NCBI RefSeq assembly: GCF_017744835.1
Contig: NZ_JAGIAM010000001.1
Coordinates: 372,001 to 436,000, forward strand
DNA: 64,000 nucleotides
DNA from: Sphingomonas sp.
Lineage (GTDB): Bacteria > Pseudomonadota > Alphaproteobacteria > Sphingomonadales > Sphingomonadaceae
Direction of reading: 5' to 3'
The translations under genes were made by a program, and so were the position numbers. Of this stretch, positions 1 through 8,941 are shown piece by piece; within the stretch, counting starts at the first letter, position 1, and every line of letters starts with the position of its first letter. The notes beneath the pieces were generated by a model. The model was not told the origin of the DNA and ran no database searches. It was given only the letters and a program-made list of their open reading frames with translations.

Positions 1-152
1 GGCCAGAATTGGGGCATTATCCGACAGGCTGCTTTTGGCGCCTACAAGTCGGGGCCGGAATGTCAGAAGTGGGGCGTTTGCCGCCCGGCCGCTTCAGGGC
101 GTCTGCTGTGCTGACCGGAACCGCCGGGACTGGGTGGAAAGCAGTCGCTTGA
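1..152. other. Left edge, no supported gene
   Basis: I see no convincing gene here. A reading frame runs through it on the plus strand but it also runs antisense through the DUF7336 gene and has a composition that looks like non-coding GC-rich DNA. It may hold the 3' flank of the minus-strand gene that follows, but no clear hairpin terminator was found. Confidence 0.4.
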
Positions 153-368
153 TTATACCGTCACGAACCCTTCGGTCCAATGGTCTTGGTTCAGCACGTA
201 GCAGTCAATCTGCCAGCCTTGGGGATGATCTGCGAATCCTGGCTGATTGGACAGGCGTTCTACTGCGGCCAGTGCGTCGCCTTCCGTTCGATACGCGCCG
301 ATCAGCTTGGCGTCGTCGCCAAATTCGTCATCGGACCGCACATGATGAAGGACGAAAACAGCTTCCAT
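153..368 (-). CDS. DUF7336 domain small protein
   Basis: A 71-residue protein with the pattern FVLHHVR near the start, KLIGAYRTEGDALAAVERL in the middle and DHWTEGFVT at the end. This matches my memory of the DUF7336 family, small cytosolic proteins of unknown function. I chose the ATG at 368; an upstream TTG at 389 would add seven residues, but the ATG has a CGGGA element before it and the family motif begins right after it. It lies alone, with the histidine kinase gene downstream of its start on the same strand. No function can be assigned. Confidence 0.75.
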   Translation of the reverse strand: MEAVFVLHHVRSDDEFGDDAKLIGAYRTEGDALAAVERLSNQPGFADHPQGWQIDCYVLNQDHWTEGFVTV

Positions 369-475
369 ATTCCCGATATGCGCTGCCAAGCGGATGGCCG
401 CAATCAGGGCGTTAGCGGAATGACCGGTTCCCGGCGAGCGAACGCGCGTTTCTGCCGTTCAATTTGTCACGCGCC

Positions 476-2329
476 TTAGCCCTCGAGTCCGCCGGTCCGG
501 GGCGACTTGAGGGTGAAAACCAGCGTGAAACGAGCCCCCGGATTCGCGGAACCCGCCTCCAGCTCGCCGCCGAGCTGGCGCGCAAGGCTGGTGATCACGC
601 GTATCCCCAGGCTCGAGCGCGCGCGGTCGAGATTGAAGCCTTCGGGAAGCCCGCGCCCCGAATCCGACACCTCGAGCCGATAGCGCCCGCCGGACAGCCG
701 GCGCCCCAGGATGCGCACCTCGCCTTCCTCGCCGGGCGGATAGGCGTGCTTATAGGCGTTGGTGACCAGCTCGTTGACGAACAGGCCGACCGGGACCGCC
801 ATGTCGGCCGATACGACCGCGGGCGCCACATCGACCCGCGTGACGTGGTTCGGCGACGACGCCGCGATCGTGGTGCCGAGGTTGGACAGGAAGGGCGCGA
901 GATCGACTTCGCGCGCATCGGCCTGGCGCCAGAGCTGGTCGTGCACCGTCGCGACCGAGAGCACGCGCGACGAGGCGTCCTCCAGCGCCTCGCGCGAGTC
1001 GTCGTCGCGCAGGCTGCGCGCCTGAAGGTTGAGCAACGCCGAGACCAGCGCGAGGCTGTTCTTCACGCGGTGGCTGATCTCGCCCATCAGCAGCTTCTGG
1101 AAATCCTCGCGCTCGCGCTGCTCGGTGATGTCGGTATTGGTGCCGAACCAGCGCACCACCCGCCCGTCCGAATCGCGGATCGGCACCGCGCGCGAGAGGA
1201 ACCAGCGATATTCGCCGTCGGCTCGGCGCAGCGGGAAGATGTCTTCCCACAGCTCGCCGGTAGCCCAGCTGTGCTTGATGCGCTTGACGACGCGGTCGAC
1301 ATGGTCGGGGTGATGGACCTTGCGCCAGCCCCAGCCCACCATCTCCTCGGGCGTGGTGCCGGTATATTCGTACCAGCGCTGGTTGTACCAATCGATCCAG
1401 CCGTTCTCGTCGGCCATCCACGCGAGCTGGGGCAGCGCATCGGCCATGGCGCGCAGCTGCGCCTTGCGCATGCTCAGATCGCTTTCGGCGCGCTTGGCAT
1501 CGTCGATGTCGGTGCAGACGCCGATCCCCTTCTCGAGCTTGCCCGCCGCGTTCCGTATCGCGGCGATGCGCACCAGGAACCAGCGCCATGCGCCGTCGGC
1601 GCGGCGGATGCAGCACTCCACTTCGTGCGGCTCGCCGGTCTCGGCGCCTTCGCACCAGGCCGCGAACGCCCGGTCGGCGCTGTCGTCGCCGAACACCCGG
1701 CGCCAGCCCGATCCCATCAGCGCCGACGCCGGCAGGCCGGTGTAGATGCAATATTGCTGGTTCACATAAGTGTTGCAGCCGTCGGGATCGGTCTCGAACA
1801 CCAGCCCGGGTATCGCATCGGCGACTTCGCGCAGCCGCGCCGCCCCCTGTTCCGCCGCATTGGCGCGCTGGCGCTCGCGCACTTCGGCGGTGACGTCCTC
1901 GACCTGGTGGATGATGAAGGCGACCGACCCGTCCTCCGCGAGCACGGGGACGTTGCGCGGCTGCCACCAGCGCTCCTCGAAGGTGCCGTCGGGGCCGCGG
2001 ATGTCGTACTTCTGGAGCGCCATCACATCGGCCCGGCGCGTGGCCATGGCGCGCTCCAGCGAGGCAGTGAGGTTGGCGACTCCCGTCGCCTCTGGGTCCT
2101 CGGGATTGTCGGGAAAGACGTCGAACAGCTTGCGGCCGATCACGTCCTCGATCCGCATGTTCGTCGCCTGCAACCGCGCCCGGTTGGCGGCCACCATCAC
2201 ATAGTCCGGGGGCTGGACGATCACGGACGGCACTACCAGCGCATCGAACACGGCGCGGAAGTCGAGCTCGGGCGGGCGCGATACGACGCGCATCGACGGC
2301 GAGTTCGACATGGCCTGCCCGAGCTGCAT
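476..2329 (-). CDS. PAS-domain sensor histidine kinase, HisKA_2/HWE-like
   Basis: A 617-residue cytosolic sensor kinase with no membrane segment. Three PAS/PAC regions follow each other (about residues 25-150, 165-285 and 290-405), each with the typical W-x-W and 'G..W....HPDH' features of PAS_3. The phosphoacceptor box EISHRVKNSLALV puts the predicted phosphorylated His at residue 420. A HATPase domain follows, with the N box NELVTNAYKHA and the G box DSGRGLP. The H-box and the short ATPase domain are typical of the HisKA_2/HWE kinases common in alphaproteobacteria, which often feed the PhyR/EcfG general stress response or blue-light and redox signals; no LOV cysteine motif is visible. No response regulator is next to it. 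An alternative start is the ATG at 2311, which has a better ribosome-binding site (GGGCAGG). Confidence 0.9.
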   Translation of the reverse strand: MQLGQAMSNSPSMRVVSRPPELDFRAVFDALVVPSVIVQPPDYVMVAANRARLQATNMRIEDVIGRKLFDVFPDNPEDPEATGVANLTASLERAMATRRADVMALQKYDIRGPDGTFEERWWQPRNVPVLAEDGSVAFIIHQVEDVTAEVRERQRANAAEQGAARLREVADAIPGLVFETDPDGCNTYVNQQYCIYTGLPASALMGSGWRRVFGDDSADRAFAAWCEGAETGEPHEVECCIRRADGAWRWFLVRIAAIRNAAGKLEKGIGVCTDIDDAKRAESDLSMRKAQLRAMADALPQLAWMADENGWIDWYNQRWYEYTGTTPEEMVGWGWRKVHHPDHVDRVVKRIKHSWATGELWEDIFPLRRADGEYRWFLSRAVPIRDSDGRVVRWFGTNTDITEQREREDFQKLLMGEISHRVKNSLALVSALLNLQARSLRDDDSREALEDASSRVLSVATVHDQLWRQADAREVDLAPFLSNLGTTIAASSPNHVTRVDVAPAVVSADMAVPVGLFVNELVTNAYKHAYPPGEEGEVRILGRRLSGGRYRLEVSDSGRGLPEGFNLDRARSSLGIRVITSLARQLGGELEAGSANPGARFTLVFTLKSPRTGGLEG

Positions 2330-2544
2330 CGGCTTTCAACGCCCGAGCGGCGCCGACGCTCCGGTCCGCTGTCCCGCCGCGGCGCTGAAATCGCTTCCAA
2401 ACTGTGGTTTCCCCTGTCACCATCGTGCGATGCACGTGTCGGCAGTCACCTGGGGTCTGGATGGGCAGCGCTGCGCGCGCCCTGGCGGACGAACGGTCGC
2501 CGATCCTTCCCACTCACTCTTCTGACGCCGGAGTTCCGCCGCCG

Positions 2545-4569
2545 ATGGCCACCGCCCCCGCCCGCGCTCCGCTCGAACTCACGCTTCGCGGCGTGCTGCT
2601 CGGCGGCGCGATCACTTTGCTGTTCACTGCCGCGAACGTCTATGCGGGGCTCAAGGTCGGGCTGACCTTCGCCACGTCGATCCCCGCCGCCGTGGTGTCG
2701 ATGGCGATCCTGCGCTTCTTCCGCGGCAGCTCGATCCTCGAGAACAACATCGTCCAGACGATCGCCAGCGCCGCGGGCACGCTGGCCGCGATCGTCTTCG
2801 TGCTTCCCGGCCTGATCATGGTCGGCTGGTGGACCGGCTTCCCCTATTGGACCACGGTCGCGGTGTGCATCACGGGCGGCGTGCTCGGCGTTATGTTCTC
2901 GGTTCCGCTCCGCCGCGCGCTGGTGACCGGCACCGACCTTCCCTATCCCGAAGGCGTCGCCGCGGCCGAAGTGCTCAAGGTCGGCGCGGCGAGCGGCGTC
3001 GGCGACCAGGAGAATGCGCGCGGGCTGCGCGTGCTGATCCTCGGCTCGCTCTTCTCCGGCCTGTTCGCGCTGCTCGGCAAGACCAAGCTCGTGGCCGAGG
3101 AAGCCTCGCGCAACTTCGCCATCGGCAGCACCGCATCGGGCTTCTCGACGAGCTGGTCGATGCTGCTCATCGGCGTCGGGCACCTCGTCGGCCTCTCGGT
3201 CGGCGCTGCGATGTTCTTCGGCATGCTGATCTCCTGGACCGTGCTCGTCCCCTGGTTCGCCTCGGGGGGCGACTTGTCGGCGGGCGTCGACGCGCTGGTC
3301 GGCGGCACCTTCCGCGGCGAGGTCCGCTTCGTCGGCGCGGGCGTGATCGGCGTCGCGGCGCTCTGGTCGCTGCTCAAGATCATCCGCCCGATCGTGGCGG
3401 GGCTGCGCTCGGCAATGGCCGCGTCGCGCGCGCGCGCCGGCGGCGAGGCGCTCCCGCTCACCGAGCGCGACTTGCCGATCGGCGTGGTCGCGCTCGCCGT
3501 CCTGGCGACTCTGGTCCCCATCGCCTGGCTGCTGTGGAGCTTCTCGGCGGGCGGGCCGGTGCACGACTATCCCTTCGCGGTGATCGGCGGCTCCTTGCTC
3601 TATGTCCTGGTGGTCGGCGTACTGATCGCGGCGATCTGCGGCTATATGGCGGGCCTGATCGGCGCGTCCAACTCGCCGGTCTCCGGCGTCGGCATCCTCG
3701 CGGTGCTCGGCGCCGCGCTGCTGCTCGTCCTGATCTTCGGCCACCAGGCGGATCCGGATCGCACCAACGCGCTGATCGCCTATGCGCTGTTCACCACGGC
3801 GATCGTCTTCTCGGTCGCGACGATCTCGAACGACAATCTCCAGGACCTCAAGACCGGCCAGCTCGTCGGCGCGACGCCGTGGAAGCAGCAGGTCGCGCTC
3901 ATCCTCGGCGTGGTGTTCGGCAGCCTCGCGATCCCCGTGGTGCTCGACCTGCTCAAGGACACGCTCGGCTTCGTCGGCATGCCCGGCGCCGGCGAGAACG
4001 CGCTCTCGGCGCCCCAGGCCGCGCTGATCTCGTCGATCGCCAAGGGCGTGCTCGGCGGCGACATCGACTGGCACCTGATCGAGCTCGGCGCCGCGATCGG
4101 CGCGGGCGTGATCCTGATCGACGAGCTGCTCGGCCGCACCGGCAAGATGCGCCTGCCGCCGCTCGCGGTCGGCATGGGCATCTACCTGCCGATGGGGCTG
4201 ACATTGCTCATCCCGGTCGGCGCGCTGATCGGCCATTTCTACGAGCGCTGGGCGAAGCGCACCGCCAACCCCGATTTCGCCGAGCGCATGGGCGTCCTCG
4301 CCGCGACCGGGCTGATCGTCGGCGAGAGCCTGTTCGGCGTCGCTTTCGCGGGCATCCTCGCCTGGGCCAACCGCAACTCGCCGATCCCGCCCAACGACGC
4401 GCCGCTGGCAGTCGCGGGCGAGGGTTTCGAGACCATCGCGCTGGTCATCGCGCCGCTGCTCTTCTTCGGGCTGATCGCGCTGATCTACACGCTCACCCGC
4501 CGCATGGTCCGCGCCACCCCGCCGAGCCAGGCACCCGAAGGCGAGGCGGACATCGCCACCTATCGGTGA
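2545..4569 (+). CDS. OPT family oligopeptide transporter
   Basis: A 674-residue polytopic inner-membrane protein with at least 14 hydrophobic segments. The N-terminus (LTLRGVLLGG, then YAGLKVGLTFATSIPAAV), the conserved PYPEGVAAAEVLKVG and the late SNSPVSGVG are hallmarks of the bacterial OPT family, which imports peptides or metal-siderophore complexes. The start is the ATG at 2545; the frame stays open upstream to 2404, but that part is compositionally unlike the protein and the family starts near MATAPARAPLELTLRG. It is divergent from the histidine kinase and convergent with the GH130 gene, so it is probably a single-gene unit. Substrate cannot be told from sequence. Confidence 0.92.
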   Translation: MATAPARAPLELTLRGVLLGGAITLLFTAANVYAGLKVGLTFATSIPAAVVSMAILRFFRGSSILENNIVQTIASAAGTLAAIVFVLPGLIMVGWWTGFPYWTTVAVCITGGVLGVMFSVPLRRALVTGTDLPYPEGVAAAEVLKVGAASGVGDQENARGLRVLILGSLFSGLFALLGKTKLVAEEASRNFAIGSTASGFSTSWSMLLIGVGHLVGLSVGAAMFFGMLISWTVLVPWFASGGDLSAGVDALVGGTFRGEVRFVGAGVIGVAALWSLLKIIRPIVAGLRSAMAASRARAGGEALPLTERDLPIGVVALAVLATLVPIAWLLWSFSAGGPVHDYPFAVIGGSLLYVLVVGVLIAAICGYMAGLIGASNSPVSGVGILAVLGAALLLVLIFGHQADPDRTNALIAYALFTTAIVFSVATISNDNLQDLKTGQLVGATPWKQQVALILGVVFGSLAIPVVLDLLKDTLGFVGMPGAGENALSAPQAALISSIAKGVLGGDIDWHLIELGAAIGAGVILIDELLGRTGKMRLPPLAVGMGIYLPMGLTLLIPVGALIGHFYERWAKRTANPDFAERMGVLAATGLIVGESLFGVAFAGILAWANRNSPIPPNDAPLAVAGEGFETIALVIAPLLFFGLIALIYTLTRRMVRATPPSQAPEGEADIATYR

Positions 4570-4577
4570 GCGCTATT

Positions 4578-4606
4578 CCGATCCTCCCCCTCGCGGGGAG
4601 GATCGG
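4578..4606. terminator. Bidirectional hairpin between convergent genes
   Basis: A perfect 12-bp stem (CCGATCCTCCCC and its complement) with a 5-nt CTCGC loop fills the 42-bp gap between the ends of the OPT and GH130 genes. No T-run follows on either side, so it may end transcription weakly or just protect 3' ends. Confidence 0.6.
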
Positions 4607-4611
4607 GGGCC

Positions 4612-5898
4612 TCAATCCATCTGGTCGAGCAGCGCCTTCACCGGGGTGAAGGCAAAGGCGACCGAGCTGTCGGCCACGCCGTAGGGAATGAACAGCTTGT
4701 CGCCGTGCTTGATCGCACCGCAGGTATAGACCACGTTGGGCACATAGCCCTCGCGGTCCTGATCGGCGGCGGCGAGCAGCGGCTCCTTCGAGCGCGCGAG
4801 CACCTTCGACGGATCGTTCTTGTCGAGCAGCGCCGCGCCGATCGAATATTTGCGCATCGCGCCCACGCCGTGGGTGAGCACCAGCCAGCCTTCGTCGACT
4901 TCGATCGGCGGGCCGCAATTGCCCATCTGGACGAGCTCCCACGGATATTGCGGCTTGATCAGCAGCTCGCCGCCTTCCCAGCGAGTGATGTCGTCGGAGG
5001 CATGGAGGAAGATGTTCTCGCCGTCCTGGCGGCCCAGCATCATGTAGCGCCCGCCGATCTTGCGCGGGAACAGCGCCATGCCCTTGTTGCGCGACGCGCC
5101 GCCCGACATCGGCACCAGGTCGAAGCTGCGCCAGTCGCGCGTGCGCAGCAGCTCGGACTGGATCACCGAGCCGTTGTACGCGGTGTAGGTGCCGATCCAC
5201 TCGACGCTGCTGTCGTCGTGCGTGAAGTGGCAGATCCGCAGGTCCTCGAGCCCGTTCGACTGGGCCTTGGTGATCGGAAAGATCACCGTGCCCGACAGCG
5301 TCGAATCCCTGTGGCGGTACACCGTCACTGGCCCTTCCGGGATATGCTCCTCGTCCTCCTCGCGCGCGTCCGCCGCGGTGGCGAAGGGTGGCTCGGGGGC
5401 GAGGCTCAGCTCGTTGGTGTCAGTGATGATGCCTTCGCGGAACGAGACCGACGAGATATGGCCTTCGCCCACTGCCCGCAGCGACATCAGGATGCGCAGG
5501 CTGCCCGGCGGCATGCCCGACTGGTCGAAGTGCGGCACTGCGCTGGGGTTCATCAGCGCGGCCGCGGCATAGCTGTACTCGTGGCACAGATAGGCGCCGA
5601 TCAGCTGGCGCTTCTCGTCGCCGATCTGGCCGCCGTCGAGCCCGAGCAGTGCCTCGATCTCGTCGTAGCGCGTCATGAACACGCGGCGCGTCTGCCAGTG
5701 GCGCGCCTCGAAATCCTTGAGCACGATCTCGAGCTGCGCCGCCGCCTCGGCCGCGGTCATCTTGAGCACTTCGCTCACCAGCCGCTCGGTGCGGCTCGGC
5801 CCCGAGCCATTGCCGACCCAGCCGATATGGAAGGGCCGAACCACCACGCGTGAGGGATCGGCGCGCAGCCGTAGCGGGTGGTTGTACAGTTCCAGCAT
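4612..5898 (-). CDS. GH130 family mannoside phosphorylase/mannosidase
   Basis: A 428-residue cytosolic protein with no signal peptide. The five-bladed propeller family GH130 acts on beta-linked mannosides, mostly by phosphorolysis (releasing mannose 1-phosphate), some members by hydrolysis. Seen here: the GLEDLRI motif near residue 220 (the E-D-x-R element that holds the catalytic Asp), GNCGPPIEVDEGWLV, and the C-terminal LLDKNDPSKVLARSKEPLL, all typical of GH130. The N-terminal ~90 residues are an extra helical region. It lies 39 bp downstream of the GT4 gene on the same strand, so the two are likely co-transcribed, with the upstream AGAGGGGGCAGG as ribosome-binding site. The pair suggests synthesis and turnover of an intracellular or surface mannoside. 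Which subfamily it belongs to, and so whether it is a phosphorylase, cannot be decided by eye. Confidence 0.88.
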   Translation of the reverse strand: MLELYNHPLRLRADPSRVVVRPFHIGWVGNGSGPSRTERLVSEVLKMTAAEAAAQLEIVLKDFEARHWQTRRVFMTRYDEIEALLGLDGGQIGDEKRQLIGAYLCHEYSYAAAALMNPSAVPHFDQSGMPPGSLRILMSLRAVGEGHISSVSFREGIITDTNELSLAPEPPFATAADAREEDEEHIPEGPVTVYRHRDSTLSGTVIFPITKAQSNGLEDLRICHFTHDDSSVEWIGTYTAYNGSVIQSELLRTRDWRSFDLVPMSGGASRNKGMALFPRKIGGRYMMLGRQDGENIFLHASDDITRWEGGELLIKPQYPWELVQMGNCGPPIEVDEGWLVLTHGVGAMRKYSIGAALLDKNDPSKVLARSKEPLLAAADQDREGYVPNVVYTCGAIKHGDKLFIPYGVADSSVAFAFTPVKALLDQMD

Positions 5899-5937
5899 CC
5901 TGCCCCCTCTAACTCCCGTTCGCTGGCGCGAAGGGAC

Positions 5938-8211
5938 TTACGCGACAGCGGCTCGGGGGCGTGTTTCCACGTTTTCGGCGCGCTTTGAAAGTACGGAAAT
6001 CGCGCAATTCGCCAGTTGGAGCGCCAGAATCGATTCGGCGCCCTGGTTGCGGTTCAATCCGGTGGGCATCAGCCCGTCGAAGCAGCCGCCGTCCTGCGCC
6101 GTCGCGAGCGGCAGCTCGAGGTCGTTGGCGCCCAGATACCAGCGATAGGCGCGCATCGCTTCCTCGCGCCAGTGCGGATCTCCAGTGACTTCATAGGCTG
6201 CGATGCAGGCCTCCACCGTCGCCTGCGCCTCCAGCGGCTGCTGGTCGAACGGCAGCGGCTCGGCATAGGGTCGGCCGAAGCTTTCGGTGCCGACAGCACG
6301 GAAGCGACCCTCCGGCGAGGTCTGGCGCTCGACGATCCATTCGAGCGTCTCGAGCCCGACGCTGACGAACTCCTGCCGCCCCAGCACCTTGCCCGCGCGC
6401 AGCAGCGCCTCGGGAAGCCGGGCGTTGTCATAGGCGAGCACGATCTCGAACCATTGCCATTCGGGCCGGCGCGCGCCGTCGAGCAGCGTGATCAGCTCCT
6501 CGCCGTACCGCGTCAGGATCGTGCGCGCGAGCGCATGGCCCGGGTGCGCTTCGATCATCGCGGCTGCGCCCAGCATCGCGAAGGCGTGCGCACGCGGCGC
6601 CTCGAGCTCGAGCGCGATCGATGCCGTCGCGTCGAACATCACCGCGGCCCAGTCGCGGTGCTTCTGCGCGCGGGCGTCGCGCGCAGTGACGCCGAGCGCC
6701 CAGATCGCGCGTCCGTTCGAATCCTCCGAGCCGACGTCCTCGCACCAGCTCCGGTCGAAGTTCATGAAGTTGCGGAAGCGGCGTGCGCCTTCGTTCCAGG
6801 CGTGCTGGACGAAGGACGCATATACGCTGGTCCATTTGTCGCGGACCGCCTCATCGATCCCGTCCATCTTGCACATCAGGATCAGCGCGCGGGCATTGTC
6901 GTCGATGCAATAGCCGTGGCGACGATCGGGCACCGAATAGATCGAATGCTGGAGCATGCCCGTCGAGTCGCTCATCCGCTCGACCGCAGTGAGATCGGGC
7001 GCCAGCGGCGCAAGCTCGATCGGCGCCTTGCCGAGCTGGCGCGGCTTCTCGGTCAGGATCGTGCCGATCTCGGCCATCGCGCTCTCGGCGAGCCGCGGCC
7101 AGATCATGGTACGGCCCCGGGCATAGGCGCGCTGCGCCAGCGCCAGCCGGGCCTTGGGGTCGCCGAGCAGCCGGGCGATCTCGCGCGCGAAGCCGGCGCT
7201 GTCGCCGAAGTCGACCAGCACGCCATGATCGTCCGCCAGGATCTCGGTGGCATGGACATAGGGCGTCGAGACCACCGGCTTGCCCACGCCCACCGCATAG
7301 GAAAGCGTGCCCGAGGTGATCTGCGCCGGATTGCTGTACGGCGTCACATAGAGGTCGGCCGCCTGGAGGTAGTCGAGCAGCTCGTCATATTCGACGAAGG
7401 CGTCGATGAACTCGACATGCCCGGGGACGCCCTTCTCCTCGGCGAGAGCCTTCAGCCGGTCGCGATAGGCTTCGCCTTCGTGCGCCACCAGGTTCGGGTG
7501 CGTCGCGCCGAGCACGACATAATGCGCGTTCGGATGATCGGCGACGATCGCGGGCAGCGCCGAGATCATCGTCTCGATCCCCTTGTTGGGCGCGAGCAGC
7601 CCGAAGGTGAGGATCACGTCGCGCCCCGCCCAGCCGAACGCCGGCTTGAGCGCATCGGGATCGGCGAACGGGCGATCGGGCACGCCGTGCGGAATCATCA
7701 CGATCTTGCGCCCGTCGGCGCCGTGGACGCGCTTCAATATGTCGCGGCCCTTCTCGGCCATCACGATCACGCGCGACGAGCGGCGCAGCAGCGCCTCCAT
7801 CACGCGCCGCTCGTCGGCGCTCGGCTTCTCGAGCACGGTGTGGAGCGTGGTGATGACGGGAATCGAAAGCCGGTCGGTCAGCGCCAGCAGGCACTCGCCC
7901 GCCGGGCCGCCATAGATGCCATATTCGTGCTGGATCCACAGCGCCTGCGCACCGCTCGCCTCGATCGCACGTGCAGCATCGAGGTAGGCCGCGCGATCGT
8001 TCTGGGGGATCGCGCGCGTCACCGCGGCGGGATAATCGTAGCGGCCGGGATGGTCGTCCATCGCATAGACGTCGACGCGAACATCCGGATAGCGCTGCCG
8101 CAGCGCCTCGTACGTGTCGGTCGTATAAGTGGCGAGGCCGCATTTGCGCGGCAGGAAATTCCCGATCAGGGCAAGGTGTCGTACACCCGTTTCGATCGAC
8201 GACGGAGTCAT
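5938..8211 (-). CDS. GT4 glycosyltransferase with C-terminal toroid-like domain
   Basis: A 757-residue cytosolic two-domain protein. Residues 1-385 form a GT-B retaining glycosyltransferase of family GT4: N-terminal IGNFLPRKCGLATYT, the linker HGVPD, the nucleotide-sugar site FGLLAPNKGIETMI, and the C-terminal YVTPYSNPAQITSGTLSYA followed by VGKPVVSTPYVHATEIL. Residues 400-745 form a second all-helical domain containing CIDDNARALILMC and MNFDRSW, resembling an (alpha/alpha)6 glycoside-hydrolase toroid. The GT4 part likely uses a sugar nucleotide such as GDP-mannose; the second domain may bind or trim the product. The start ATG at 8211 has an AAGGAACAGGG site. First gene of a probable two-gene operon with GH130. 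The fusion and the pairing are discussed in the findings. Confidence 0.85.
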   Translation of the reverse strand: MTPSSIETGVRHLALIGNFLPRKCGLATYTTDTYEALRQRYPDVRVDVYAMDDHPGRYDYPAAVTRAIPQNDRAAYLDAARAIEASGAQALWIQHEYGIYGGPAGECLLALTDRLSIPVITTLHTVLEKPSADERRVMEALLRRSSRVIVMAEKGRDILKRVHGADGRKIVMIPHGVPDRPFADPDALKPAFGWAGRDVILTFGLLAPNKGIETMISALPAIVADHPNAHYVVLGATHPNLVAHEGEAYRDRLKALAEEKGVPGHVEFIDAFVEYDELLDYLQAADLYVTPYSNPAQITSGTLSYAVGVGKPVVSTPYVHATEILADDHGVLVDFGDSAGFAREIARLLGDPKARLALAQRAYARGRTMIWPRLAESAMAEIGTILTEKPRQLGKAPIELAPLAPDLTAVERMSDSTGMLQHSIYSVPDRRHGYCIDDNARALILMCKMDGIDEAVRDKWTSVYASFVQHAWNEGARRFRNFMNFDRSWCEDVGSEDSNGRAIWALGVTARDARAQKHRDWAAVMFDATASIALELEAPRAHAFAMLGAAAMIEAHPGHALARTILTRYGEELITLLDGARRPEWQWFEIVLAYDNARLPEALLRAGKVLGRQEFVSVGLETLEWIVERQTSPEGRFRAVGTESFGRPYAEPLPFDQQPLEAQATVEACIAAYEVTGDPHWREEAMRAYRWYLGANDLELPLATAQDGGCFDGLMPTGLNRNQGAESILALQLANCAISVLSKRAENVETRPRAAVA

Positions 8212-8288
8212 CCCTGTTCCTTCGCTGATGCAATAAATCGGGGAGTTCTAGCCCCTTACGCCTCCTCTAACTCGCGCCAGCCAATATG

Positions 8289-8312
8289 GTTGCAGTTCCG
8301 TTGCACTGCAAC
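8289..8312. promoter_or_regulatory. 24-bp inverted repeat upstream of the GT4-GH130 operon
   Basis: GTTGCAGT, eight bases, then ACTGCAAC: a perfect 8-bp dyad centred about 90 bp upstream of the GT4 start, in the gap between queF and the GT4 gene. The half-sites are one helical turn plus a few bases apart, as for an operator of a dimeric regulator. Which regulator would bind is unknown. Confidence 0.4.
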
Positions 8313-8349
8313 ATGATTCGCACGACGAAACGTGCTGTAAATCTGAGGT

Positions 8350-8805
8350 TCAGCCTCGCCCGCGGTAGCTCGGCACGTCCTGCGCCGGCACCCACACCCC
8401 CGCCGGGGCCTCGCCGGACTGCCAGAAGACGTCGATGGGGATGCCGCCGCGCGGATACCAATAGCCGCCGATGCGCAGCCATTCGGGCTGCATCTCGCGG
8501 AACAGCCGCTCGCCGATGCCCACGGTGCAATCCTCGTGGAAGGCGCCGTGGTTGCGAAAGCTGCCCAGAAACAGCTTGAGCGACTTGGATTCGACGATCG
8601 TCTCGCGCGGCACATAGTCGATCACCAGATGCGCGAAATCGGGGGCGCCGGTGATCGGGCACAGCGAAGTGAACTCGGGCGCGGCGAAGCGCACCAGATA
8701 GCGGCTGCCCGGCCGCGGATTGGGAACATAGTCGAGCTCGGCCGCTTCTGGAGAAGCAGGAAGCGCGGAGGTCTTGCCTAGATGCTTGGGGTCCATGCGC
8801 GGCAT
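8350..8805 (-). CDS. queF: NADPH-dependent preQ0 reductase QueF
   Basis: A 151-residue cytosolic enzyme that reduces 7-cyano-7-deazaguanine (preQ0) to preQ1 in queuosine tRNA modification. The short, unimodular form is seen: the catalytic cysteine in [14 protein letters not shown], the substrate-binding [20 protein letters not shown] and the EPK-like WYPRGGIP at the end. Length fits the YkvM-type of Bacillus rather than the double-length E. coli type. The start is MPRMDPKH at 8805, with a second ATG at 8796. Single gene, divergent from sseA. Confidence 0.95.
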   Translation of the reverse strand: MPRMDPKHLGKTSALPASPEAAELDYVPNPRPGSRYLVRFAAPEFTSLCPITGAPDFAHLVIDYVPRETIVESKSLKLFLGSFRNHGAFHEDCTVGIGERLFREMQPEWLRIGGYWYPRGGIPIDVFWQSGEAPAGVWVPAQDVPSYRGRG

Positions 8806-8941
8806 TTAGGGGCTGGGAGCCGAATTTGCATCATCCAAGCCACATTCGCCAAATCCTCCCGGCGAAGGAGCCGGTGGCTGCGCTCGCTCCTGCGGCAACG
8901 GGCCATTTCCGTTTCGGCAACGACACGCTAGAGCCACGCCT

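Noticed and set aside
35..415. 126-codon plus-strand frame at the left edge.
   Set aside because: Antisense to the DUF7336 gene and without family features.
464..2665. Long plus-strand open frame (733 codons) through the histidine kinase region.
   Set aside because: It runs antisense to the kinase gene, which has intact PAS and kinase motifs; the antisense translation is Arg/Gly/Pro-rich and has no family motifs. Typical high-GC shadow frame.
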